DNA of 5,216 bases, taken from contig JAISLO010000261.1 in the NCBI GenBank assembly GCA_031290815.1, positions 1 to 5,216 of the forward strand, written 5' to 3'. The stretch is from Synergistaceae bacterium (GTDB taxonomy: Bacteria > Synergistota > Synergistia > Synergistales > Synergistaceae). Position numbers and translations under genes: made by a program. Under the pieces are notes generated by a model. The model searched no databases and was not told the origin of the DNA. It worked only from the letters and a program-made list of their open reading frames with translations. Position 1 is the stretch's first letter. Each line of letters starts with the position of its first letter. Positions 1 to 5,176 of the stretch are shown here, in pieces.

Positions 1-2
1 CG

Positions 3-281
3 GGGCTTTGTTCAATCTCCGCGAAAAAACCGATCGCCATCCTCGAGTTTGGCGTGACTGAAAATCCCAAGCTGGGGGATAAGGCCGATTGGATTCGGGA
101 CGCAATGGATTCGATAAACTCCGGCCGCTATCCGAGGATCAAAGCGGTCAGCTGGTGGAACAAGAAATTGAGGCCGGATGGGAGCCGTTCGACGCTCGGG
201 ATAGACAGCTCGCAGGCGAGCCTCGACGCATACCGCCGCGGGGTAGGAGACCTGGTTGACGAGGCGCGCTGGAGCGAGTGA
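3..281 (+). CDS. GH26-like glycoside hydrolase, C-terminal end (5' part outside window)
   Basis: The frame is already open at the left edge (first full codon at 3) and ends with TGA at 279-281. The gene therefore starts outside the window, and the in-frame GTG at 54 is internal, not a start. The visible 92 residues show a beta strand ending in ILEFG. They continue through ADWIRDAM, then RYPRIKAVSWWN, then a DGS...LGIDSSQASLDAYRRGVGD ending. This order is the C-terminal signature of glycoside hydrolase family 26 (beta-mannanase-type TIM barrels). In that family the Glu of the EFG motif is the catalytic nucleophile, and the family commonly ends with 'AYRRxxxD'. Such enzymes cut beta-mannans or related glucans, or act in exopolysaccharide operons. 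The substrate cannot be told from this fragment, nor can secretion, because the N-terminus is missing. The gene converges on the surface-protein gene with 39 bp between the stops and no obvious terminator there. The family call is good; the function is only generic. Confidence 0.75.
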   Translation, partial: GLCSISAKKPIAILEFGVTENPKLGDKADWIRDAMDSINSGRYPRIKAVSWWNKKLRPDGSRSTLGIDSSQASLDAYRRGVGDLVDEARWSE

Positions 282-320
282 ACGGCATTCGGAATCCCAT
301 TCGCAATTTTAATCGAGATC

Positions 321-3300
321 CTACATGCGTATCCTCATGACCGCCATTCCGGCGAACAACAGACAGACGAGGGCTGACACTCTGATGAGGCCGGCCGAGC
401 AGCCTCCGGCGCCAGTCTCGGGGCCGTCGATAATGTGCTTGACGCCTATCGACTCGTAGGTCACAGGCGTTTCGAATTCCTGTTCGAAGCGCAGCCCCGG
501 CTCATCCGCTCGGAGAAAACTCATCCCGCTGATACTGATGGATTCGAGGGATTCGCGATTCGAGGCTTTTCCGGATATCCGGAGCAGACGAGGACGAAGA
601 TCCGGAGACGCGTCACCGTCGTCATGCACGTATGGCAGGTCGCCGCAATTTGTCCCCGTTTCGGCGATAACTTCCGAGAGCCAGGAAACATAAGCGTCGG
701 CGCTCACAACGCCATCGGCTGTCAGCGGCGCTGTGATGAGCGTTTGGTACGAGGCGTCGCCGCCTCGGATCGCTGTCAGCGTCCATAGAGAACCATCCTC
801 GTTCACTATCTCGCCCTTCGCATCATGCCGCTGAGCGATTTCCACCTCTATCCTCATCGTTGTCGTCCTGCCGTCCGGCGAGGTTATGACGAATGTAACC
901 GGCCCATTCGAGAAGTCTATCGGGAACGATATGTCCGGAGCGACAGTCGCGCCCGGAGGAAGGTTCATTCCGACACTCACCGAAGCGCTGCTCGATCCCG
1001 CGGAGAGCACGATGAGATACGATCCATCCGCTTGCTTGAGAGCGCCGTACGAACTTCCGCCGATGGTGACCGACACGTCCGAGTCCGGTAATTCGCCGGG
1101 TCCTGAAGCGGGCGGCGGAGCCGGGCTTTGATCGCTGGGATCGCTGCCTGAGCCCTCGTCTGATGTTCCGCCCGAATCTGTATCCGCGCCGGTCTCGTCA
1201 TCGCCGGAGTTTTTGTCCGATTCCCAGGCGTCGGAGCCGACATCGCCGGCGTCGGAATCATCGTCCTGGTTCATATTGACATCGCCGACGCCACCTCCGC
1301 CCTCTGTCTGCGGGGGCAGCGGTGGAGACGGCATCGGGGGCAACGGCGGAGACGGCATCGGCTGCGGCGGCAACGGAATGGCCTTCACCTCGGCTGAGAG
1401 ACCTGGCCCGGAAGCGTCGACGGCTCGGACCTTGAGTGTGTATTCCATCCCGTTTTTCAATCCATCCACGACACAGGAGACCGTCCGGGAATCGACCTCC
1501 CTCTTGCTCTCAGCAAAATCGCCGAAAGTCACTTCATATCGCATTATCTCGCTTTCCTCGCAACCGTCAGGGATATCCCATCTCAGAACGACCTGTCCGT
1601 CTCCGGGCAGAGCCGTCAGGTTTTTCGGCCGTCCTAAGGGCTCGATCCACTTCGCGTGCAGCGTAATGTCCTCCCCCACGGTGTCGGTGTCGAAATTCCA
1701 CACTTGCTCGCAGGTTTCGCCCAAAAACCAACCGCCGAAATTATATCCCGGTCTCTTTGGATCCTCTTCCGGTTTGGTAACTCTTCCCTCCCATGCGACC
1801 GTCATCTCTGCGGGCTCGGGGGCCCCTCCGTGGGCGTTGAACGACACTACGGGCCGTGACACGGTTACGCTGCCGCTGCCAGCATCCTTCCAGCCGGACG
1901 GGCTTTCGGTGATCTCGCCGGCCTCCAGAGAAAAACGTTTCGCCAGTCCGCCTGCCGCAGCGGTGAGGCTGACGTCACCCGGTTTGCTCCAGAGGACATG
2001 CCAGTAGTCATCGTCTCCCGGCGCGGCATAAAATACCGCCAGGTTATCATCGCTGCTCCATAAAATATCCTCCTGCGCGGCAGTCCGCCTGGGGACCTTG
2101 AACGATGATCCGACGGGTTTTGATTGCTCGTCCGCCTCGAAGAACAGCGCGACGGATGCCAATTCCGAGGCGGATCGTATCGACACATTACCTGATTCGC
2201 ACAGCGCAGTGGGCTGTGGGTAGCAGCCGGCTGGCGAGAGCTTCCACCTGCCGCTTTCTGCGAAACCAGGATCGCTGCCGTCGGTCATCTTCCATGTATC
2301 CAGTCCCACAGTGTCCGACTGTTCATCATTGCCTCCGATGCCGTTGGGCAGCCCCGTGCTCTGAGAGTCGAAGAAGCAACTAGAGACACTGCCCTTGTCT
2401 TTACCGATCACTCCGCCAATCAACTCACTGGCCCCGCTGAGGGCAATGACCCTGCCGCTGGCGACGCTGTCCGTAACTGTCCCTTCCGGATAGTTTATCC
2501 CCACGAGACCGCCGGTTGAATCTCTTCCAGTGACGCTGCCGCCAGCGAAGCAGCCTACGATTTTGTTTGTGTTCGAACCTACGAGACCTCCTACATATTT
2601 TACGCCCGTGACGCGGCCGAACGACGCGCAATTTTCTATTTTTAAAGAGTCAGCGCCACTGGAATTCTGTCCGACGAGACCGCCTACGGGAGTCTCGCCT
2701 TCGACATCTCCGGCCGACACACAGTTCAATATAGAACCACTGTTATTTCCGACAAAACCGCCGGCTGAACCACTGCTGTTTACTTTCACCTCCACGACTG
2801 CGAGGCTGTTTTCTATCGTGCCCATGTTATATCCGGCGAGTCCGCCAACCGATGAATTGCCAGAGACTCTGCCTCGGACCTCACAGTTGGAGACATTGCT
2901 GTCGGTATTCGCGACGCGCCCGACTAGCCCGCCAACGTTCGTTCCACCCATTACATTCACAGAGAGGAGACGGACATTTGAAATGCTTCCTCCATCTAAA
3001 TATCCGAACAGTCCCGCAGCATTTTTGTTTTCCGGATTGGATATCCTCATATTATAGATCGGGAAACGGCCGCCATCGAAGCCGCCTTTGAATGGTTCCG
3101 AGGATCCTATCGGCGTCCACTCGTTTCCATCGAGGTCTATCGAGGAGATGACCTTGTAATATTTTTCGGAACCCTTTCCTTCGTTCACCCAACTTGCCAT
3201 CAGGGCGAGCTGTTCCGCCGTCGAGATCAAGTACGGGCTATCAGGGTCGCCGTCGCCTAAATCAAAGCTGCTGGACTCGGAGACTTTGTCCTGCCAATTG

Positions 3301-3419
3301 CCCGCCAACGCCTGATTGTTTATTGAAAGCGACGTGAGGATGGAGAATAAAAAAATAAATATCGCGCGGGCAGACGCCTGTTTGAGATGCATCTTATTAC
3401 AAAACTTAAACATTATCAT
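321..3419 (-). CDS. Large modular surface protein with GLUG repeats, InlB-type repeat, FN3 and a SYNERG-CTERM-like sorting tail
   Basis: A 1032-residue exported protein, probably an adhesin or a structural or binding surface protein; no catalytic domain was recognised. Residues 1-39 are a signal peptide: basic n-region, hydrophobic core near 19-31, cleavage after ALA39. Eight GLUG-type motifs (GGLVG, GGLAG, GGFVG, AGLFG) lie between residues 135 and 339 at 26-32 residue spacing, predicting a beta-helix-like array. Residues 406-520 look Ig-like. An InlB/Flg_new-type repeat spans 525-591 (VSFNAHGG, RPGYNFGGW, LHAKW). FN3 follows at 596-681, then a Pro-rich linker at 682-704, an acidic D/S/G linker at 705-780, and a beta-rich region at 782-995 with a cadherin-like strand pattern near 835-860. 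The end, GAGGCSAG (1003-1010) plus a hydrophobic helix and an RIRM tail, resembles SYNERG-CTERM. The start is fixed by a perfect AGGAGG five bases upstream of ATG; ATG at 3413 is the alternative. The gene is monocistronic in this window. Confidence 0.93.
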   Translation of the reverse strand: MIMFKFCNKMHLKQASARAIFIFLFSILTSLSINNQALAGNWQDKVSESSSFDLGDGDPDSPYLISTAEQLALMASWVNEGKGSEKYYKVISSIDLDGNEWTPIGSSEPFKGGFDGGRFPIYNMRISNPENKNAAGLFGYLDGGSISNVRLLSVNVMGGTNVGGLVGRVANTDSNVSNCEVRGRVSGNSSVGGLAGYNMGTIENSLAVVEVKVNSSGSAGGFVGNNSGSILNCVSAGDVEGETPVGGLVGQNSSGADSLKIENCASFGRVTGVKYVGGLVGSNTNKIVGCFAGGSVTGRDSTGGLVGINYPEGTVTDSVASGRVIALSGASELIGGVIGKDKGSVSSCFFDSQSTGLPNGIGGNDEQSDTVGLDTWKMTDGSDPGFAESGRWKLSPAGCYPQPTALCESGNVSIRSASELASVALFFEADEQSKPVGSSFKVPRRTAAQEDILWSSDDNLAVFYAAPGDDDYWHVLWSKPGDVSLTAAAGGLAKRFSLEAGEITESPSGWKDAGSGSVTVSRPVVSFNAHGGAPEPAEMTVAWEGRVTKPEEDPKRPGYNFGGWFLGETCEQVWNFDTDTVGEDITLHAKWIEPLGRPKNLTALPGDGQVVLRWDIPDGCEESEIMRYEVTFGDFAESKREVDSRTVSCVVDGLKNGMEYTLKVRAVDASGPGLSAEVKAIPLPPQPMPSPPLPPMPSPPLPPQTEGGGGVGDVNMNQDDDSDAGDVGSDAWESDKNSGDDETGADTDSGGTSDEGSGSDPSDQSPAPPPASGPGELPDSDVSVTIGGSSYGALKQADGSYLIVLSAGSSSASVSVGMNLPPGATVAPDISFPIDFSNGPVTFVITSPDGRTTTMRIEVEIAQRHDAKGEIVNEDGSLWTLTAIRGGDASYQTLITAPLTADGVVSADAYVSWLSEVIAETGTNCGDLPYVHDDGDASPDLRPRLLRISGKASNRESLESISISGMSFLRADEPGLRFEQEFETPVTYESIGVKHIIDGPETGAGGCSAGLIRVSALVCLLFAGMAVMRIRM
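324..413 (-). other. C-terminal sorting signal of the surface protein (SYNERG-CTERM-like)
   Basis: Residues 1003-1032 show three parts in order: a Gly-rich motif with a single Cys (GAGGCSAG), about 18 hydrophobic residues (1010-1027), and a short basic end (RIRM) directly before TAG. This tripartite layout defines the '-CTERM' sorting tails. The Gly-Gly-Cys form matches the Synergistetes and Myxo-type classes rather than LPXTG or PEP-CTERM. In the related MYXO-CTERM system an intramembrane protease (myxosortase) removes the helix. A corresponding processing enzyme is inferred to be encoded elsewhere in the genome. Confidence 0.7.
1314..1361 (-). repeat. 24-bp tandem repeat (two units) encoding a Pro-rich linker
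   Basis: Units 1314-1337 and 1338-1361 are identical except at two positions. Both differences are synonymous (CCG/CCA for Pro, TTG/CTG for Leu). Each unit encodes PMPSPPLP, so the linker after the FN3 domain reads as an exact amino-acid duplication (residues 687-702). It lies just before the acidic D/S/G-rich linker and probably acts as a rigid spacer lifting the N-terminal modules away from the cell surface. Confidence 0.85.
2403..3017 (-). repeat. GLUG motif array inside the surface protein
   Basis: Eight copies of a GGLVG-type core occur at residues 135, 163, 192, 220, 246, 277, 303 and 335. Each is followed by a polar stretch and a strand of the form 'xIxNCxAxGxVxG'. The copies are diverged, so this is an old protein repeat rather than a recent DNA duplication. 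GLUG arrays are typical of secreted bacterial adhesins and IgA-peptidase-like proteins. The Cys residues in several repeats (179, 233, 264, 290 and 348) lie at similar places, usually within the 'NC' or 'GC' strand. Confidence 0.85.
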
Positions 3420-3424
3420 GCAAT

Positions 3425-3430
3425 CCTCCT
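3425..3430 (-). promoter_or_regulatory. Strong Shine-Dalgarno of the surface-protein gene
   Basis: On the minus strand a perfect AGGAGG lies five bases before ATG at 3419. The spacing selects this ATG over the in-frame ATG two codons later (3413), which would be 11 bases away. Confidence 0.85.
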
Positions 3431-3450
3431 CGATTATATTCGCATTTCCT

Positions 3451-3463
3451 CATGTTACACATG
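3451..3463. repeat. Short perfect inverted repeat in the surface-protein leader
   Basis: CATGT, three bases, ACATG forms a perfect 5-bp-arm dyad, 32-44 bases upstream of the start codon at 3419. It lies at or just after the predicted transcription start, a usual place for a repressor operator. It is short enough to occur by chance. Confidence 0.3.
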
Positions 3464-3512
3464 CATATATCACTCATCAAAGCGTATAATTGCTTAATAA
3501 TAATTGTTACAA
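3464..3512 (-). promoter_or_regulatory. Candidate promoter for the surface-protein gene
   Basis: Two overlapping candidates lie in an AT-rich leader. One is TTGTAA (3507-3512), an 18-bp spacer, then TATACG (3483-3488). The other is an extended -10, TGA followed by TATATG (3464-3469), with no good -35. Either gives a leader of roughly 40-60 bases. A perfect TATAAT nearer the gene (minus strand, about 3433-3438) is too close to the Shine-Dalgarno to serve. The choice between the two is uncertain. Confidence 0.35.
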
Positions 3513-3553
3513 ATTTATCAATTTTCTCGGTCTCTGGTATTGCTGCAAGTCAT

Positions 3554-3585
3554 AAAAAAACGGCCCTCTTAGGTTCACCTGAGGG
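3554..3585 (-). terminator. Minus-strand hairpin plus T7, Rho-independent terminator-like
   Basis: Read on the minus strand, CCCTC (3581-3585) followed directly by AGG (3578-3580) pairs with CCT (3571-3573) and GAGGG (3564-3568) across a 4-base loop, with a 2-base bulge. Three bases later comes a run of seven T (3560-3554). The 3-base gap before the T run makes it less than ideal. It lies upstream of the surface-protein gene and points toward it, so it would stop transcription coming from the 3600-3790 region rather than end a gene seen here. It may protect the surface-protein promoter from read-through or act as a leader attenuator. There is no T run on the + side. Confidence 0.55.
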
Positions 3586-3736
3586 ACAAAGAGTTTACGA
3601 GTGACAAGAGCGCTCTGAAATACGAGTCGGAATGGATCAGGAAGTATCGGCTTACAGATGGGTTGCGGAATAGCTTGAATAGCCTGAATCCTCGTCCGTT
3701 TTTACGACTGCGAAGGGATGATGATTGATGATATAA
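3573..3736. other. Intergenic stretch open on both strands, possible gene remnant
   Basis: This 164-bp segment sits between the surface-protein leader and the ECF gene promoter. On the minus strand 53 codons are open from just after a TAA (3737-3739) to a TGA (3575-3577). That TGA lies inside the loop and stem of the terminator-like hairpin, and the peptide ends in FRALLSLVNSLSLR. On the + strand a different frame (3573-3728) is open for 51 codons, including ALKYESEWIRKYRLTDGLRN. Neither frame has an ATG or GTG start, and neither matches a family I recognise. The minus reading, with a stop codon in a terminator, would fit the surviving 3' end of a deleted gene; the + reading has a more protein-like polar composition. 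A perfect 10-bp palindrome (3607-3616) and a 9-bp imperfect tandem repeat (3672-3689) also lie here. No riboswitch consensus was found. Confidence 0.3.
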
Positions 3737-3737
3737 T
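3729..3737 (+). promoter_or_regulatory. Extended -10 promoter of the ECF S-component gene
   Basis: TG, one base, then a perfect TATAAT (3732-3737) forms an extended -10 element. No convincing -35 lies 16-18 bp upstream, which is tolerated for extended -10 promoters. The predicted start near 3744 gives a leader of about 45 bases with a purine-rich ribosome-binding site at 3773-3780. Confidence 0.6.
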
Positions 3738-3790
3738 TATGCGAGCTTGGATTTCACGTCGCGCTAAATGGCAGAGGGAGATGCGTGCTT

Positions 3791-4435
3791 ATGAACAACA
3801 ATTCAAAGCTTCGGGATTTCGCGCTCATGTCTATGTTCGTCTCAATAATATTTATCATGACTTTCTCGCCGATAGGCTTTATACCGCTGCCGTTTGCTAT
3901 GAACGCCACGATAGTTCACGTACCGGTCATAATAGGCTCCATCGTGCTCGGTCCGCGGGCGGGAGCGATTCTGGGCTTCTTCTTCGGCGTCGGCAGCCTG
4001 ATCCGCGCGACTATATCCCCGACTTTGCTCTCCTTCGTCTTCTCGCCTCTGATCCCGTTTCCGGGCGCGGACCGCGGCAGCGCCTGGGCGCTTTTGGTCT
4101 GTTTCGTGCCTCGCGTACTGGTTGGAATCGTCCCGTATTATGCGGACAAATTCCTGGCAAACATCATTAGAAAGGGCATGGGTAGGCGAGTGATCCCGCC
4201 TTTTGTCGCGGGAATAGCCGGCTCGATGACGAATACTATTTTGGTCATGCTCCTGATATTTCTGATATTCGGCGACGCTTACGCCAGGGCCATGAACGTT
4301 GCCTCTGAGCTGGTACACGGAATGATCCTCACCGTGGTATTCGTGCACGGCATACCGGAAGCCCTGGTAGCGGGAATTTTTACCTACGCCGTCTGTAAAA
4401 CTCTCGACGCAATAACCGAGAAACGCGGGCTCTGA
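3791..4435 (+). CDS. ECF transporter S component (substrate-binding membrane subunit), possibly pantothenate
   Basis: A 214-residue, very hydrophobic protein with about six membrane segments, the usual size and fold of energy-coupling-factor S components (ECF_trnsprt type). Landmarks are TM1 near residues 11-28, then NATIVHVPVIIG (38-49), GPRAG (54-58), the glycine-rich GFFFGVGS (62-69), PRVLVGIVPYY (107-117) and GSMTNTILVM (144-153). From memory, the HVPVIIG...GP.AG and GS.TNT.LV motifs are characteristic of the S-component group that includes PanT-like pantothenate proteins; the substrate is therefore a guess. No EcfA, EcfA' or EcfT lies nearby, so it would be a solo (group II) subunit sharing an energising module encoded elsewhere. 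The start is ambiguous: ATG 3791 lies 10 bases after GGAG, while in-frame GTG 3785 lies 4 bases after it and would add two residues. The gene converges on the next one with 33 bp between the stops. Confidence 0.9.
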   Translation: MNNNSKLRDFALMSMFVSIIFIMTFSPIGFIPLPFAMNATIVHVPVIIGSIVLGPRAGAILGFFFGVGSLIRATISPTLLSFVFSPLIPFPGADRGSAWALLVCFVPRVLVGIVPYYADKFLANIIRKGMGRRVIPPFVAGIAGSMTNTILVMLLIFLIFGDAYARAMNVASELVHGMILTVVFVHGIPEALVAGIFTYAVCKTLDAITEKRGL

Positions 4436-4468
4436 CACGCAATATCCGATGACGGAGAGAGGATGGAG

Positions 4469-5044
4469 TCATTTATTTCCGTTCTGTCCGCCCTCCGGCG
4501 TACCCCACCCCTTCATGATGGATTTCATCCAGGACGCGATTTTTTCGTCGTCCATCGGAGTTTGGGATGGCGATTCGTCATCCTGTCCATCCTGAAGGGC
4601 GTCGTTCAAAAGTTTCCCAACCATGTCGGCGGCTGGGGTCGCAGGCGCGTTAACAGACATCTTCTCTTCGAGTTTCTCAGCGTCCGACAACAGGTTCGAG
4701 AGGTCGTTTATCTCGTCCCGGCACTGGTTTATCTCATCCTGCATCCTGGCCCGCTCGTCGCCGCTCACCGGAAGCGCCGCCGCCGCTTCCGCTATGTCCC
4801 TCATCCTCTTCAGCCTCTTTATGACATCGTACAATACGGCATCCACAGGGGATACCGGCGGTGAAATTCCTGTATCCACAATCTCTATCATGCCGGAAGA
4901 TTTCCTTGAATTCATGAAGTCCCTGGTTACGACGTGACCTCGGCGCGCGCTCTCATCTCCCGACGCGAGTTTTCTCAGCAGGTCCGCCCTGGACTTAGGT
5001 CCCCGAAACCCGCCTTTGTTGTCATCTCCAGAGCTTGACGCCAT
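4469..5044 (-). CDS. Small protein with a flagellin N-terminal-like helical region, function unknown
   Basis: A 191-residue hydrophilic protein with no signal peptide or membrane segment, so probably cytoplasmic. The middle resembles the N-terminal helical part of flagellin. KLASG (25-29) sits where flagellins have KLSSG, and GIS (59-61) where they have DGIS. LKRMRDIAEAA (78-88) corresponds to LQRMRELAVQA, and ARMQDEINQCRDEINDLSN (99-117) to the 'IQxEIxxLxxEIDxIS' helix. The canonical first helix of flagellin is missing, as is the C-terminal D0/D1 domain. The protein ends instead in a linker rich in D, P and Q and a short helix (about 164-179, EKIASWMKSIMKGW). It cannot be an ordinary filament subunit. 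It could be a decayed paralogue, a helix-bundle partner, or an unrelated coiled coil. ATG 5044 was chosen because AGGA lies 9 bases upstream; ATG 5050 is only 3 bases from it. The gene has its own extended -10 promoter. Confidence 0.8.
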   Translation of the reverse strand: MASSSGDDNKGGFRGPKSRADLLRKLASGDESARRGHVVTRDFMNSRKSSGMIEIVDTGISPPVSPVDAVLYDVIKRLKRMRDIAEAAAALPVSGDERARMQDEINQCRDEINDLSNLLSDAEKLEEKMSVNAPATPAADMVGKLLNDALQDGQDDESPSQTPMDDEKIASWMKSIMKGWGTPEGGQNGNK

Positions 5045-5053
5045 TCTCATCAG

Positions 5054-5057
5054 TCCT
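5054..5057 (-). promoter_or_regulatory. Ribosome-binding site deciding the start of the flagellin-like gene
   Basis: Minus-strand AGGA lies 9 bases before ATG 5044 but only 3 bases before ATG 5050. The spacing favours the downstream ATG and a protein two residues shorter than the longest reading. Confidence 0.5.
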
Positions 5058-5078
5058 GTCGTAGTTTTACTTTGCTAC

Positions 5079-5087
5079 ATTATAACA
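5079..5087 (-). promoter_or_regulatory. Extended -10 promoter of the flagellin-like gene
   Basis: On the minus strand TG, one base, then a perfect TATAAT (5084 to 5079) is an extended -10. No strong -35 is seen 16-18 bp upstream. The predicted start near 5072 leaves a leader of about 28 bases before ATG 5044. No sequence resembling a sigma-28 flagellar promoter (TAAA, 15 bp, GCCGATAA) is seen, although the protein resembles flagellin. Confidence 0.65.
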
Positions 5088-5147
5088 TGCGGCGGTTGAA
5101 CTTCAGATATGCGATAATCCGGGTTCCGTTCCAGATTCATTCTAAAA

Positions 5148-5176
5148 TAGACAAGTTATAATCATTATGATATTAT
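5148..5176 (+). promoter_or_regulatory. Candidate rightward promoter at the window's end
   Basis: TAGACA (5148-5153), a 17-bp spacer, then TATTAT (5171-5176) matches a sigma-70-type promoter well. A perfect TATAAT also occurs at 5157-5162, without a good -35. If TATTAT is the -10, the ATG at 5175 overlaps it and cannot be the start codon of that transcript. If 5157-5162 is used, the leader would be only a few bases. The element points away from the flagellin-like gene, so the spacer would be a divergent promoter region. Confidence 0.45.

Noticed and set aside
282..320. Bidirectional terminator between the GH26-like gene and the surface-protein gene
   Set aside because: Only a 4-bp stem (GAAT/ATTC) and a short TTTT are present, not enough to support a terminator.
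1213..2007. Long plus-strand open frame (264 codons) opposite the surface-protein gene
   Set aside because: It is antisense to a well-supported gene. Its Ser/Pro/Thr-rich translation is the mirror of the linker and FN3 codons, it has no ribosome-binding site, and it matches no family.
2403..3017. CRISPR-like or DNA-level repeat array
   Set aside because: The periodicity is at protein level (GLUG motifs). The nucleotide units are diverged and unequal in length and lie within one reading frame.
2530..3057. Plus-strand open frame (175 codons) with repeated 'TRPPT' and 'PTKPPA' segments
   Set aside because: The apparent repeats are the antisense of the GLUG array, whose periodic Gly-Gly-Leu-Val codons read as Pro/Thr on the other strand.
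3420..3790. Riboswitch for the ECF vitamin transporter
   Set aside because: I looked for TPP, cobalamin, FMN, preQ1 and c-di-GMP consensus boxes in this region and saw none. The predicted leader of the ECF transcript is only about 45 bases.
3718..4170. Plus-strand open frame (150 codons) overlapping the ECF gene in another frame
   Set aside because: Most of it is a frame-shifted reading of the ECF gene. Only about 70 bases are unique, and these contain the ECF promoter and ribosome-binding site.
3842..4438. Minus-strand open frame (198 codons) opposite the ECF gene
   Set aside because: It is highly charged, with Arg/Asp/Glu/His runs typical of the complement of membrane-protein codons. The + frame has clear S-component motifs.
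4449..4472. Possible terminator between the convergent ECF and flagellin-like genes (ATGAC...GTCAT then TTATTT)
   Set aside because: The stem is only five base pairs with a 14-base loop and an interrupted T run, too weak to call.
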